Counted from the first letter of the stretch, positions 1 to 8,937 are shown. The stretch is 64,000 bases of DNA from Firm-13 sp037143795 (GCA_037143795.1 JBAWXZ010000003.1:62001-126000), one strand, 5' to 3'. Numbers and translations: made by a program. Notes: generated from the sequence alone by a model not told the origin.

Positions 1-1026
1 GAAAAGATGCCGAATGTCCAATGGGCTATCGTTGCGCTGGCTCTATTTGCCGGAATCATTTCTGCCTTTGTCGATAATGTAGCAACCGTTCTCATGGTTG
101 CACCCGTAGCAATTACAATTGCCAGAAAGCTTAAGATTTCACCTGTCAACAGCATTATTGCGATCGCGATATCGTCCAACCTGCAGGGCGCTGCTACTCT
201 GGTGGGAGATACCACCTCCATTCTTCTCGGCGGCGAAGCACACATGGATTTTCTGGATTTCTTCGTATATAAGGGAAAACCGGGTATGTTCTTTGTCGTT
301 CAGGCAGGCGCCGTTCTTTCGGCCGTAGTTCTCCTGGTCCTGTTCCGCAAGGAAAAAGAAGCAATAGGGACGCAGGAACGAGCCGTAGTAACGGACTATT
401 TCCCTTCCTTCCTGCTTCTGGGAACAATTATTCTTCTTATTATGGTTTCTTTCATTCCCAACAAACTTGACATTGCGAATGGGCTGGTTTGTATGAGTCT
501 TCTGGTCATCGGAGTTGTCAGGGACATGATCAAAAACAGGAATGTGAAAGGAATTATAAAGACAGTTAAGGAAATTGACTACTTTACGCTCCTTCTGCTG
601 GCAGGGCTCTTTATCGTCATTGCGGGAATAACCGAGGCCGGTGTGGTCACCAAAATCAGCGAAATCTTTGTAACCGTAAGCGGAGGCAATCTATTTGCAA
701 TCTTCTCGCTGCTTGTGTGGGCATCTGTAATTCTCTCTGCATTTATAGACAACATTCCCTATGTTGCCACAATGCTCCCTGTTGTAACCGGAATTGCTGT
801 CAGGATGGGTATTGATCCGACACTTCTTTATTTCGGGTTAATTGTCGGCGCGACACTCGGCGGCAACTTAACACCAATCGGAGCATCCGCCAATATTGCG
901 GGCCTTGGAATTTTACGCAAAGAAGGTTATGAAGTAAAACCGCTTAAATTTATGAAAATAAGCGTCCCATTCACACTTGTTGCTGTCCTTTCCGGCTATC
1001 TGCTGGTCTGGCTTATTTGGGCGTAA
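1..1026 (+). CDS. SLC13/ArsB-NhaD-type ion transporter, 5' end cut by window
   Basis: Integral membrane permease of the ion-transporter superfamily that includes NhaD sodium/proton antiporters, ArsB and dicarboxylate carriers. The reading frame is open to the first base, and at least 339 residues are present against about 420 for the family, so the N-terminus probably lies outside the window. About nine hydrophobic segments are visible. Two related motifs, SAFVDNVATVLM (about residue 19 of the visible part) and SAFIDNIPYVATMLP (about 246), mark the two inverted repeats of the fold. Each is followed by a glycine-rich hairpin, AATLVGDTTS and LGGNLTPIGASAN. The fold is clear; the transported ion or acid cannot be told from sequence. 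Confidence 0.85.
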   Translation, partial: EKMPNVQWAIVALALFAGIISAFVDNVATVLMVAPVAITIARKLKISPVNSIIAIAISSNLQGAATLVGDTTSILLGGEAHMDFLDFFVYKGKPGMFFVVQAGAVLSAVVLLVLFRKEKEAIGTQERAVVTDYFPSFLLLGTIILLIMVSFIPNKLDIANGLVCMSLLVIGVVRDMIKNRNVKGIIKTVKEIDYFTLLLLAGLFIVIAGITEAGVVTKISEIFVTVSGGNLFAIFSLLVWASVILSAFIDNIPYVATMLPVVTGIAVRMGIDPTLLYFGLIVGATLGGNLTPIGASANIAGLGILRKEGYEVKPLKFMKISVPFTLVAVLSGYLLVWLIWA

Positions 1027-1087
1027 TTTATTAGTGTTGTTTTGGGGATTATCGTTGTAAACGGTCCGCCAGAGGATGAGGATAATT

Positions 1088-1474
1088 ATGGATGCTAAAT
1101 TGCCTGCCCCCGAATTGGTCGATGCTTATATTCAATCTTACCCGGAACACGTCCGGCTCAAGCTTCAGGCGATCAGGGCAGCAATCAAAACAGCCGTGCC
1201 TGAAGCTTCAGAGAAGATCAGCTACGGGATGCCGGGCTTCATGTATAAGGGACCTTTGATGTATTTTGCAGCATTCCCCAATCATATTGGAATATATCCG
1301 ACGCCCAACGGAGTGGAAGAATTCAAGTCCGAACTGTCCGGATACAAGCAGGGCAAAGGGTCCGTGCAGATACCGGTCAATGAGGCGATGCCGCTCGAGT
1401 TGATTGCCCGGATTGCCTTGTTTCGCGCGGAAGAAAACAGGAAGAAGGAATCGGACCGCAAAAAGCGGAAATAG
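1088..1474 (+). CDS. DUF1801 / YdhG-like small protein
   Basis: Soluble 128-residue protein of the DUF1801 (YdhG/YdeI-like) family, a small alpha/beta fold sometimes annotated as an iron chaperone; the function is not established. Family signs are an N-terminal helix followed by ISYGMPGF near residue 45, the aromatic FPNHIGIYP segment and the KGSVQIP strand. The ATG at 1088 is chosen because GAGG lies 6 bases upstream; the in-frame ATG at 1076 overlaps that ribosome site. The C-terminus is a lysine/arginine-rich tail (KKESDRKKRK). It stands alone after the transporter with no operon partner. Confidence 0.75.
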   Translation: MDAKLPAPELVDAYIQSYPEHVRLKLQAIRAAIKTAVPEASEKISYGMPGFMYKGPLMYFAAFPNHIGIYPTPNGVEEFKSELSGYKQGKGSVQIPVNEAMPLELIARIALFRAEENRKKESDRKKRK

Positions 1475-1483
1475 GTCAAAGCT

Positions 1484-1597
1484 ATGAAGGAAAAATCAAA
1501 GAATTATGCAAGTGTTTCTTGTCCTGATAGAAGTCGTTTTGATTTCCAGGTGGAACTTTATGGAAACACTTTGGCAGTGGTGAGGCCTGATCCGTAA
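1484..1597 (+). CDS. possible 37-residue peptide
   Basis: A short frame starts 9 bases after the DUF1801 stop and would encode 37 residues beginning MKEKSKNY and ending VVRPDP. The upstream ribosome site is weak (TAGGT) and no domain is recognisable. It may be a gene remnant or a chance frame. The rest of the gap up to 1737 holds nothing else I can identify. Confidence 0.2.
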   Translation: MKEKSKNYASVSCPDRSRFDFQVELYGNTLAVVRPDP

Positions 1598-1736
1598 ATT
1601 GGGATGATCTTATCTTGACACGCTTCCGGCTCTAGTTCAGTATAGAAACAGAACAGATTCAAAGCAGGCAGGATCAGCAGTCAAATCCCTGTTTCTGAGA
1701 TACTGTTAAAAAATATTAGTGAAACAGGAGATGCGT

Positions 1737-2138
1737 ATGAGCAACTTGAATCTGGGACTTGGACATATCGGAATATTTGTGAAGGATCTGGAAGTATCCA
1801 AAAAATTCTATTGTGATAACCTTGATTTTACCGTTATTCACGAGAATAGCCTGGGAGAAAATGATGATGTCACGAAAATTGCCTTTGTTGAGGCAGGAGG
1901 CTGTACTCTGGAATTAATTCAAGTTCCCGGTGACAGTAAAAGGGCCGACGGACAGGTTGACCATATTGCATTTAAAGTTACGGACATTGAGAACGCCTGG
2001 GTGCAGCTGAAGGCTAAGGGCATTGTGTTTGAGACCGAAAGCATCACGACGGCACCGGCATTTTTTGAAAAAGGCGACAGATGGATCCTTTTCAGGGGTC
2101 CGGATGGGGAACGTCTGGAAATTAACGAGATTTTATAA
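1737..2138 (+). CDS. VOC superfamily (glyoxalase I-like) protein
   Basis: A 133-residue single vicinal-oxygen-chelate domain protein related to glyoxalase I and methylmalonyl-CoA epimerase. The two beta-alpha-beta-beta-beta modules are visible. Candidate metal ligands are His in GLGHIGIFV (module 1), Glu in CTLELIQV, His in VDHIAFKV (module 2) and Glu in GERLEINEIL. This is the His-Glu-His-Glu set of metal-dependent members. An AGGAG site 6 bases before the ATG at 1737 decides the start over the GTG at 1719. The substrate is unknown; lactoylglutathione lyase is only one possibility, and it has no clear functional neighbours. Confidence 0.75.
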   Translation: MSNLNLGLGHIGIFVKDLEVSKKFYCDNLDFTVIHENSLGENDDVTKIAFVEAGGCTLELIQVPGDSKRADGQVDHIAFKVTDIENAWVQLKAKGIVFETESITTAPAFFEKGDRWILFRGPDGERLEINEIL

Positions 2139-2217
2139 AAATCAATTCAATAAATGATAATTCTGATTTTCACACGCAGCACATTGACTTAAAGCATGCC
2201 GCGGATGGTGCAGCAGA

Positions 2218-2248
2218 GCCGGGAACTTAATTGTTTCCGGCTTTTTTT
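2218..2248 (+). terminator. Rho-independent terminator
   Basis: GCCGGGAAC and GTTTCCGGC form a stem (one G-T pair region) around a six-base loop, followed directly by seven T. It ends transcription of the VOC gene before the alcohol dehydrogenase cluster. Confidence 0.8.
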
Positions 2249-2359
2249 GTGTTCCTAATATAATACCGGTTGTAAGATTGCGAAATTGTATAATAATGGA
2301 GTAGTAACATATATTTTTTAGTTATCCGGCCGGCAAATTATTTGAAAGTGAGGAAAACG

Positions 2360-3559
2360 ATGCGCAAGTTGTACTATCGGGTGTATCAGGGTGTTTTCAA
2401 AGTAGTTTCAAGGTTTCTTCCATGGAGAGAGCCCATTCTCATTGAAGGGGAAGACAGTATCAGAAGACTGCCGGAGTATATAAAAGAGAAAAAGATCAGT
2501 AACGTCCTGATTGTAACGGATGCCGTGATTTCTTCTCTCGGACTGATGGATAAAATGCTGGAAGATCTTAAGAATGCTTCCATCCGTTACACGATATATG
2601 ATAAGACGGTGCCGAATCCGACGGTTGATAACATTGAAGAGGCACTAATACTATTCTATTCCAATAAATGTGAAGGCATCATTGCTTTCGGCGGCGGCTC
2701 ATCGATGGATTGTGCAAAAGGCGTGGGCGCCCGTGTCGCAAGGCCCAAAAAGAGTGTTGCCAGTATGAAAGGCGTTTTGAAGATCAGAAAAAGAATTCCG
2801 ACGCTGTTTGCCGTGCCAACAACGGCAGGGACAGGGAGTGAAGCGACTTTGGCTGCCGTCATCTCCAACAGGGAGACGCATGAAAAATATCCGATTAATG
2901 ACACGTCCCTGATTCCGCATTATGCCGTTCTGGACCCGCTGCTTACGGTCGGACTTCCGCCGCACATAACCTCTACTACAGGGATGGATGCCCTGACGCA
3001 TGCAGTTGAAGCGTACATCGGGCGTAGCAATACGGCTTTCACACATAAGCTGAGCAGGGATGCTGTTAAGCTTATTTTCGAAAACATCTATACGGCTTAT
3101 TCCAATGGAGCCGACATCAATGCCCGCAAAAACATGCAGAAGGCATCTTATTATGCAGGCGTCTCCTTTACACGGGCCTATGTAGGTTACGTACATGCAG
3201 TCGCACATACGCTCGGCGGATTTTACGGAACACCGCACGGACTGGCCAATGCAGTGATATTGCCTTATGTCCTTGATTATTTTGGAGAATCGGTGCACAA
3301 ACCATTATCTGAACTTTCGGATTTGGTTGGCCTGGGAAGTCCTGATGCATCGATGGAAGAAAAGTCCAATCTGTTCATAAGCGCTGTTAAGGATTTTAAT
3401 TCAAAGATGAACATTCCGCTGAAGATTAAAGGCATAAAAGAGGAAGATATTCCGCTCATGGTTGACCGAGCATACAAGGAAAGCAATCCATTATACCCGG
3501 TGCCCCGGATTTTCTCGAGGAAGGACTTTTACAATATTTATCAGATGATAAAGGAGTAA
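2360..3559 (+). CDS. iron-containing alcohol dehydrogenase
   Basis: NAD(P)-dependent group III (iron) alcohol dehydrogenase of 399 residues, expected to interconvert aldehydes and primary alcohols in the cytoplasm. Visible signatures are the nucleotide-binding loop GGGSSMDCAKG (about residue 112), PTTAGTGSEAT (about 150), and the metal-site segments MDALTHAVEAY and HAVAHTLGG...PHG with the expected Asp and His ligands. The ATG at 2360 has GAGGA 5 bases upstream; an earlier in-frame TTG at 2342 is less likely. It lies 7 bases before the aldehyde oxidoreductase gene, which suggests a paired acid/aldehyde/alcohol route, with the aldehyde passed between the two enzymes. Confidence 0.9.
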   Translation: MRKLYYRVYQGVFKVVSRFLPWREPILIEGEDSIRRLPEYIKEKKISNVLIVTDAVISSLGLMDKMLEDLKNASIRYTIYDKTVPNPTVDNIEEALILFYSNKCEGIIAFGGGSSMDCAKGVGARVARPKKSVASMKGVLKIRKRIPTLFAVPTTAGTGSEATLAAVISNRETHEKYPINDTSLIPHYAVLDPLLTVGLPPHITSTTGMDALTHAVEAYIGRSNTAFTHKLSRDAVKLIFENIYTAYSNGADINARKNMQKASYYAGVSFTRAYVGYVHAVAHTLGGFYGTPHGLANAVILPYVLDYFGESVHKPLSELSDLVGLGSPDASMEEKSNLFISAVKDFNSKMNIPLKIKGIKEEDIPLMVDRAYKESNPLYPVPRIFSRKDFYNIYQMIKE

Positions 3560-3566
3560 TTCTTAT

Positions 3567-5465
3567 ATGAATGGGTATAACGGAAAAATTGCCAAAATCA
3601 ATTTGAGTCTGAATACCATCGAAGATTACCCGATTTCCGAAAAAGACCTCACACTGTATCTGGGCGGGAAAACACTGGCTGCCAAAATCATTTTCGATGC
3701 CTACAAAGGAAAAATCGAGGCTTTTTCAGAAGAAAACATGATTGTTATTACGACTTCTGTGCTCACCGGTTCAACAGCACCCTGCTCATCGCGCTTTAAT
3801 ATCTCGACGATTTCTCCTCTGACCGGCTTATTGATTTCATCCAACTGCGGCGGGAGCTTTGGCCTGCATCTGAAACGAGCAGGCTATGACGGCGTTATTA
3901 TCACCGGGCGAAGCAGACAAAAGATTTATCTTGATATAACGGAAACAGCGATAGAGATAAAGAATGCAGACCATCTCTGGGGTCTTCTGACAGCGGAAGC
4001 ACAGGATAAAATGGGCGAACCGCGGCGGGGCAAATTAGTTATCGGGCCCGCGGGCGAGAACAAAGTCAGATATGCCGCGGTGATCAGTGAAGAGCGCGCA
4101 GCCGGGCGCGGCGGAGTAGGCGCTGTTTTCGGTGATAAGAATCTTAAAGGGATCATTGCGGGCGGCAACGTCAAAATGTCGATGCATGATGCGGACGGAT
4201 TCAAAACACATAACAAGAAGTGGATCGGGCTTCTGACATCACATATCCTGACAGGCCGGCAATTGCCGAAACTGGGCACGGCAGGGCTTGTAAGCATGAT
4301 GAATTATCAGAATCTTTTGGCTACCAGAAATTACTCAAGCGGAAGCTATGCTGATTTTGAAAAAATCAACGGGGAGACTTTGCGTGATGAACACCTCATT
4401 AAAAACAAAGGCTGCGTTACCTGCCCGATCCAATGCGGCAGGGTGGTAACAGCATTCGGGAAAATGGTCAAAGGGCCTGAGCTGGAGACGATTGGACTGC
4501 TGGGCAGCAATCTTCTGAACAACGACCTGCAGAGCATCATTAATCTCAATCATCTGTGCGATGAATACGGGCTGGATACGATTACTTTCGGGAGCACCGT
4601 CGGTCTGGCAATGGAATTAAATGAGAAGAAATTATGGGACAACGGACTGAACTTCGGCGAACACGGGCAACTGGAGGAACTGGTTAAACAAGTCGCCATG
4701 CGGGAGGGAATCGGCCGCGAATTGGCCGAGGGAACTAAGCGGGTTTCAGAAAAATACGGCGGAGTCGATTTTGCCATGCATTCCAAAGGGCTGGAACTCG
4801 CGGCCTATGAGCCACGGGCGGCGCAGGGTATGGGATTGGGATATGCGACATCCAACAGAGGCGCGTGCCACTTGAATGGCGGCTATCTCGTCGTAATGGA
4901 GGGGCTGGGCCTTTCGGTCAGTGGAAAAACAACGCGGGGCAAAGCGGCTTTCACCATTTTCTTCCAGGACCTGATGGAGGCGGTGTCTGCCGGAGGTACA
5001 TGCCTGTTTACCACATATGCACTGCTGCCGGAGTTTCTCATCAAAAATCCGAATCATGCGGTTACCCGGATCACATACAAAATAATACCGTATTTAGGAG
5101 GCTTTGTAGGTTTTTTTCATAATAATACATGGCTAATGAACTTTAATCTGAAGGGCATACTGCCGCATCCATATGCGATTAAAATGATAACCGGCAGCAA
5201 AATAAACATCGGACGCTTTATTGCATCCGGCGAGCGCGGATACAACATGGAAAGAATGATCAATTTGCGCCAGGGGATGACCGGCAGTGCCGATACCCTT
5301 CCCAAAAGGCTTACGCAGGAGCTTCAAAGAGCGGATGACCCGGACAGTAAAGTGAAGCTTGATAAAATGCTGCAGAAATACTACAGGATCAGAGGATGGT
5401 CCCCTGCCGGAATTCCTACACCCAAAAGGCTGCGGAAGCTTGGCATCGAGGTGCGGGATATATGA
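3567..5465 (+). CDS. aldehyde:ferredoxin oxidoreductase (tungsten/molybdenum, AOR family)
   Basis: Oxidises aldehydes to carboxylic acids, or reduces acids, using a bis-pyranopterin tungsten or molybdenum cofactor and one [4Fe-4S] cluster, exchanging electrons with ferredoxin. The 632 residues match the family length. Cluster ligands are visible as C283-x2-C286-x3-C290 (CVTCPIQC) with the distant fourth Cys at about 479 (GGTCLF). This pattern mirrors the four ligands of the Pyrococcus enzyme. Pterin-binding glycine-rich loops such as AGRGGVGAVFGDKNLKG (about 173-190) are also present. It overlaps the following MoaD-like gene by ATGA, so the two are translationally coupled. Which metal and which aldehyde are used cannot be seen. 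Confidence 0.92.
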   Translation: MNGYNGKIAKINLSLNTIEDYPISEKDLTLYLGGKTLAAKIIFDAYKGKIEAFSEENMIVITTSVLTGSTAPCSSRFNISTISPLTGLLISSNCGGSFGLHLKRAGYDGVIITGRSRQKIYLDITETAIEIKNADHLWGLLTAEAQDKMGEPRRGKLVIGPAGENKVRYAAVISEERAAGRGGVGAVFGDKNLKGIIAGGNVKMSMHDADGFKTHNKKWIGLLTSHILTGRQLPKLGTAGLVSMMNYQNLLATRNYSSGSYADFEKINGETLRDEHLIKNKGCVTCPIQCGRVVTAFGKMVKGPELETIGLLGSNLLNNDLQSIINLNHLCDEYGLDTITFGSTVGLAMELNEKKLWDNGLNFGEHGQLEELVKQVAMREGIGRELAEGTKRVSEKYGGVDFAMHSKGLELAAYEPRAAQGMGLGYATSNRGACHLNGGYLVVMEGLGLSVSGKTTRGKAAFTIFFQDLMEAVSAGGTCLFTTYALLPEFLIKNPNHAVTRITYKIIPYLGGFVGFFHNNTWLMNFNLKGILPHPYAIKMITGSKINIGRFIASGERGYNMERMINLRQGMTGSADTLPKRLTQELQRADDPDSKVKLDKMLQKYYRIRGWSPAGIPTPKRLRKLGIEVRDI

Positions 5466-5710
5466 TTGCGGTTAAATTTTTCGGATTAATGAGTGTGGAT
5501 AATAATATCCGCAAAATAGAAGTCAAAGAGGGAAGCATAAAGCAGGTGATTGCCGAAGTGATGAGCCTTTATCCGGGCATCACGGAAAAGCAGCTGAAAC
5601 AGTCCATTATGATTGTCAATAATAAAAGAGTGAACGGCAGAAAAAGACTATCGATAGAGCTGCAGGACAAAGATGAACTTGTCTTTTTGAATCCGCCCAG
5701 CGGCGGCTGA
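5462..5710 (+). CDS. MoaD/ThiS-family sulfur carrier protein
   Basis: An 82-residue beta-grasp protein ending in PPSGG, the di-glycine tail that MoaD and ThiS need for adenylation and thiocarboxylation. In AOR operons such proteins are thought to supply the dithiolene sulfur of the pterin cofactor. The ATG overlaps the AOR stop codon (ATGA). Longer in-frame starts would lie inside AOR. No MoaE, MoeA or MoeB is nearby, so activation must come from enzymes encoded elsewhere. Confidence 0.85.
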   Translation: MIAVKFFGLMSVDNNIRKIEVKEGSIKQVIAEVMSLYPGITEKQLKQSIMIVNNKRVNGRKRLSIELQDKDELVFLNPPSGG

Positions 5711-5853
5711 TCTGAGTTCGGCGCCGGTGAAAGGTTGATGCCGGTAACTCCTTGAAAAGGGAAAAATGCCGGGTGGAGGAAAAGACAGCGCAGCCGCGAA
5801 TTGAATTACAGGGAAAACATAATGAAAAATTGATATATTCGCAATGCAACAGA

Positions 5854-5883
5854 TAGACAGCATTATATTGACCTATTTATAAT
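5854..5883 (+). promoter_or_regulatory. probable sigma-A promoter of the small-protein/YegP pair
   Basis: TAGACA (5854-5859) and TATAAT (5878-5883) are separated by 18 bases and lie 28 bases before the next start codon. The -10 matches consensus perfectly and the -35 has five of six bases. Confidence 0.5.
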
Positions 5884-5910
5884 GAAGAAAAACAATGAAG
5901 GAGGTTTTTT

Positions 5911-6126
5911 ATGGACATAAAAGGAAAAATCGATGAAATTGTTGAGAAAATTCAAAAGGACCCCGATCTTGCCAAATCTTTTTCTACTAACCCCGTAAAA
6001 ACAATCGAATCCATCATTGGCGTGGATCTGCCGGATGACATGGCAGACAGTGTAGTAACTACAGTTAAAGCGAAGCTGGCTGCCGGCGGAATCGGCGATG
6101 CGGCAAAAGGATTCAAGTTATTTTAA
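5911..6126 (+). CDS. conserved-looking 71-residue protein of unknown function
   Basis: Small, probably helical acidic protein with no Cys and no membrane segment. It starts after a near-perfect GGAGG with AAGGAGG spacing, so high translation is expected. The middle reads NPVKTIESIIGVDLPDD, followed by a charged helix and a glycine-rich tail (AAGGIGDAAKG). I do not recognise the family by name; the layout of a helix-rich DPDLAKSFSTNP repeat-like start resembles small leader-like proteins of clostridia, but there is no maturation gene nearby. It shares a transcript with the YegP-like gene 21 bases downstream. Confidence 0.7.
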   Translation: MDIKGKIDEIVEKIQKDPDLAKSFSTNPVKTIESIIGVDLPDDMADSVVTTVKAKLAAGGIGDAAKGFKLF

Positions 6127-6147
6127 CAAGAAGAGGAGGACTCTTTT

Positions 6148-6516
6148 ATGACAGGGAAATTTCTAATCAGACAGACGGGAACCGGCACAAAATTCGATCT
6201 GAAATCCGGCAACGGAGAAGTTATTTTGTCATCTCAGGTCTATGCATCCGATGCATCATGCAAAGCCGGCATTGAAAGCATCAGGAACAATGCTCCGCTG
6301 GCTGCTGTCGAAGACCAGACTGTGGCGGGGTTTGCAGTAGAGAAACATCCTAAATTTGAGATATACCTGGATAAGGCAGAAGAATTCCGGTTCCGTCTTA
6401 AGGCAAGGAACGGTGAAATCATCGGAACCAGTGAAGGATACAAGACCAAAGCAAGCTGCAAAAACGGAATAGAATCCATCGTTAAAAATGCTCCGGATGC
6501 AATTCTGGAAGAGTAA
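6148..6516 (+). CDS. YegP-like protein with two DUF1508 repeats
   Basis: A 122-residue protein made of two copies of the DUF1508 unit. The first (about 2-50) contains KFDLKSGNGEVILSSQVYAS and ends in GIESIRNNAP. The second (about 65-118) contains RFRLKARNGEIIGTSEGYK and ends in GIESIVKNAP. The unit is a small beta-rich fold; its biochemical role is unknown, and it is often a single-domain stress-associated protein. The ribosome site AAGAGGAGG lies well placed before the ATG. Confidence 0.85.
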   Translation: MTGKFLIRQTGTGTKFDLKSGNGEVILSSQVYASDASCKAGIESIRNNAPLAAVEDQTVAGFAVEKHPKFEIYLDKAEEFRFRLKARNGEIIGTSEGYKTKASCKNGIESIVKNAPDAILEE

Positions 6517-6548
6517 TATGAAATCCTGCAATAGAATCAATCTTAAAT

Positions 6549-6592
6549 AAATCCCGCGAAGTGTGCCTGTCAACATACACTTCGCGGGATTT
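6549..6592. terminator. bidirectional terminator between convergent genes
   Basis: A perfect 16-base inverted repeat (AAATCCCGCGAAGTGT and its complement) surrounds a 12-base loop. A-rich and T-rich flanks on both sides let it serve the YegP-like gene on + and the HAD gene on -. Confidence 0.75.
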
Positions 6593-6644
6593 GTATTTAT
6601 TTGCAGTATGGGCTGCCTGTCTGCCGGATTTATGCAAATTCCAA

Positions 6645-7481
6645 TTATATGGAGGCCGACAGGGACGGAACTTTTTTCCGGATGAATTTATCAATTACAT
6701 GAACAATGCCATTGTTGTCGTTGGATCCGGTAATGTAATTTGCAACGGCTTTGACACGCTCCTGTGCATTTTCCATGGCGATGCCAAGGCCGGCGAATTC
6801 GATCATCGTTATGTCATTGTAACCGTCGCCGCAGGTGATCAGCTGCTCGCGGGTAAGTCCGAGATCGGTAAGAAGGATGTTCAGGCCATATGCCTTATCA
6901 ATATTCTGCGGCATGAATTCAAGGAAATAGGGCTCGGAACGAAAGATGTTATAGGACGCGCCGTAAAGTTCCTTAAGCTGGATTTCCATCGAAGCAAGAT
7001 GATCCGGTTCGCCTGTCAGCAGGCATTTATTGATATCAAAATTAACATATTCCACGAAATTCGGAACGTACTTGACCGGAAGCCCGTTGATTTTGGACTC
7101 TTCTTCCAGGAAGCGGTCAATTGGGGTACCGGAAATAATGCAGTCATCCGTATATGTCAGAAGGCCGATGCCGTTCGCCGTGGCAAATGTGAATAGCTCC
7201 GGTACGATCGTACGCTGCAGCGTCTTCCGGAAAATAGTCCGGTTCGTGCGGCACTCGGTAATTTCGCCGCCGTTGTAAGAAAGTATATAGCTTCCGTATG
7301 AGTCGAGATGCAGCTTTTCAGCAAGGTGCTTCATACCGGGTGTCGGCCGGCCGGATGCGAGGACGACTCTATATCCTTTTTCCTGGATATCCAGAAGTGC
7401 ATGAAGTGTGGGAGCGGAGATTTCCTTGGACGAGTTGGTAAGTGTTCCGTCGATATCCAGGGCAATAATGCGATAATCCAT
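6645..7481 (-). CDS. Cof-type HAD-superfamily phosphatase
   Basis: A 278-residue cytoplasmic sugar-phosphate or cofactor phosphatase of the Cof/YidA type (HAD IIB). Motif I is DIDGTLTN with the nucleophile Asp at residue 9 and the acid/base Asp at 11. Motif II is the ASGRP serine at about 43. Lys of motif III lies near residue 195 (NIDKAYGL). Motif IV is GDGYNDITM with the Mg-binding Asp residues near 218. The cap domain lies between motifs II and III. The substrate cannot be inferred. The gene is monocistronic and convergent with the YegP-like gene. Confidence 0.9.
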   Translation of the reverse strand: MDYRIIALDIDGTLTNSSKEISAPTLHALLDIQEKGYRVVLASGRPTPGMKHLAEKLHLDSYGSYILSYNGGEITECRTNRTIFRKTLQRTIVPELFTFATANGIGLLTYTDDCIISGTPIDRFLEEESKINGLPVKYVPNFVEYVNFDINKCLLTGEPDHLASMEIQLKELYGASYNIFRSEPYFLEFMPQNIDKAYGLNILLTDLGLTREQLITCGDGYNDITMIEFAGLGIAMENAQERVKAVANYITGSNDNNGIVHVIDKFIRKKVPSLSASI

Positions 7482-7710
7482 GTGTAATTATTATGTCCTT
7501 CCTATGATGCGTCGATCCTGATGTCAGGGGGCGGAATCGGTTTTTCAAAACAATTAATTATAGCATGATTTCGGCGGCATTATCGACTGGCCGTATGAAG
7601 TTGTGACATAAGAAATTAATGTTGTTTTGAACGGACAGGAACATTAGAGGGCGCGTTTTCGTAAGAAGGCGCGTTTTTTTAATGTGATTTGGTGCATTTT
7701 TAAAATTATA

Positions 7711-7739
7711 TTGACATTTCTTAGTCCGCGAAGTAATAT
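7711..7739 (+). promoter_or_regulatory. sigma-A promoter of the SPFH gene
   Basis: TTGACA (7711-7716), 17 bases, then TAATAT (7734-7739): an almost consensus promoter. The remaining part of the 330-base gap (7482-7812) holds the operator repeats below and a direct repeat GGCGCGTTTT near 7650; no gene is seen. Confidence 0.75.
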
Positions 7740-7741
7740 GC

Positions 7742-7763
7742 AATTGATATCAAATTGATATCA
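7742..7763. promoter_or_regulatory. tandem 11-bp operator-like repeat
   Basis: AATTGATATCA occurs twice head to tail (7742-7752, 7753-7763). Each copy contains the self-complementary TGATATCA. The pair sits immediately after the -10 element of the SPFH promoter, over the expected transcription start, the typical place for a repressor site. The RHH protein encoded two genes downstream is a candidate binder; this link is inference. Confidence 0.5.
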
Positions 7764-7812
7764 CGGTTTTCGCGTAAGAAAAGCATTGGAAAGATCTTAA
7801 GGAGGTCTGTAT

Positions 7813-8853
7813 ATGACACAGTTTACTGATAACAAAGCAGTTCAGGACCACACGGAAGAAATTGAACCCCGAAGAAGAAGCGGCATGGCAATGCTCCTTC
7901 TTAATCTCTTACTCTGCCTTGCCTCAACGGGTGCACTGATTGCAGGTATCATTTTGTCTGCAGAATCAATGAACATTGCACTGGGTGTCACCGCTATTAT
8001 TGTCAGCTCCGTTTATCTGTGTCTGATCAGTCCGTTCCTTTTTGCAGGCCTCAAAGTGCTCAAGCCGAACGAAGCCCTGGTGCTTACGCTGTTCGGCCAA
8101 TATTACGGCACACTCAAGGGCGCCGGATTCTTCTTTGTCAATCCATTTGTGACAGCAACCGTTCCCCAGGCCAAAAGCAGTGCCGATAAAATCATGATGA
8201 TGGCTCAGATTGCTGCGGAAAGTAAATCCGGTACACCGCAGGCGGGGGGCTATCCTGTGATGAACAAGAAAATCTCGCTCAAGGCGATGACACTCAACAA
8301 TGACAAGCAGAAAATCAATGATTCGATGGGCAACCCGATCATCATCGGAATCGTTGTTATCTGGCGTGTCGTCAACACGGCAAAAGCCGTATTCAGTGTC
8401 GACAACTATCCGGAATACCTGTCGATACAGGCTGACTCAGCCCTTCGTAATGTTGTCCGCCTTTATCCCTATGATGTTTTTGGCGACGACAACGAAAAGA
8501 CCCTGCGCGCAAGCAGCCTCGAAGTAGCCGAGCGTCTCCAGCAGGAAATCCAGAGCAAGGTCGAAATAGCAGGCCTGGAAATTATGGAAGCCAAAATCAC
8601 GCATCTTTCCTATGCCCCGGAAATCGCTGCGGCGATGCTCCAGCGCCAGCAGGCCAGTGCGATTATCGATGCACGCCAGATGATTGTCGAAGGCGCCGTC
8701 GGAATGGTCGAGATGGCACTTGCCAAGCTTAACGAACACGATGTCGTACATCTTGATGAAGAGCGCAAAGCCGCCATGGTCAGCAATCTTCTCGTGGTCC
8801 TGTGCGGCAACAAGGATGCTCAGCCGATCGTCAACAGCGGATCCATTTATTAA
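7813..8853 (+). CDS. SPFH/Band 7 (prohibitin-stomatin) membrane protein
   Basis: A 346-residue membrane-anchored scaffold protein. Two hydrophobic segments (about 25-50 and 55-80) precede an SPFH domain starting near LKPNEALVLTLFGQYYGTLKGAGFFFVNPF. The C-terminal part has the amphipathic helical stretch EIAAAMLQRQQASAIIDAR typical of the flotillin-like coiled region. Such proteins oligomerise in the membrane and organise domains; the partner is unknown. It is preceded by AAGGAGG and followed after 84 bases by an RHH protein gene. SPFH genes followed by a short Arc-like protein are a recurrent arrangement in Bacillota. Confidence 0.88.
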   Translation: MTQFTDNKAVQDHTEEIEPRRRSGMAMLLLNLLLCLASTGALIAGIILSAESMNIALGVTAIIVSSVYLCLISPFLFAGLKVLKPNEALVLTLFGQYYGTLKGAGFFFVNPFVTATVPQAKSSADKIMMMAQIAAESKSGTPQAGGYPVMNKKISLKAMTLNNDKQKINDSMGNPIIIGIVVIWRVVNTAKAVFSVDNYPEYLSIQADSALRNVVRLYPYDVFGDDNEKTLRASSLEVAERLQQEIQSKVEIAGLEIMEAKITHLSYAPEIAAAMLQRQQASAIIDARQMIVEGAVGMVEMALAKLNEHDVVHLDEERKAAMVSNLLVVLCGNKDAQPIVNSGSIY

Positions 8854-8937
8854 TGCGGATCGATTTATTAAAAATGACATCAGCGAAGACAGCGGCGTAA
8901 TAGCCGCATAGAAAGACAGAAAAAGAGGTGGGAAACA

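Noticed and set aside
7640..7682. possible terminator in the SPFH upstream region
   Set aside because: GGCGCGTTTT occurs twice as a direct rather than inverted repeat, so no stable stem is made.
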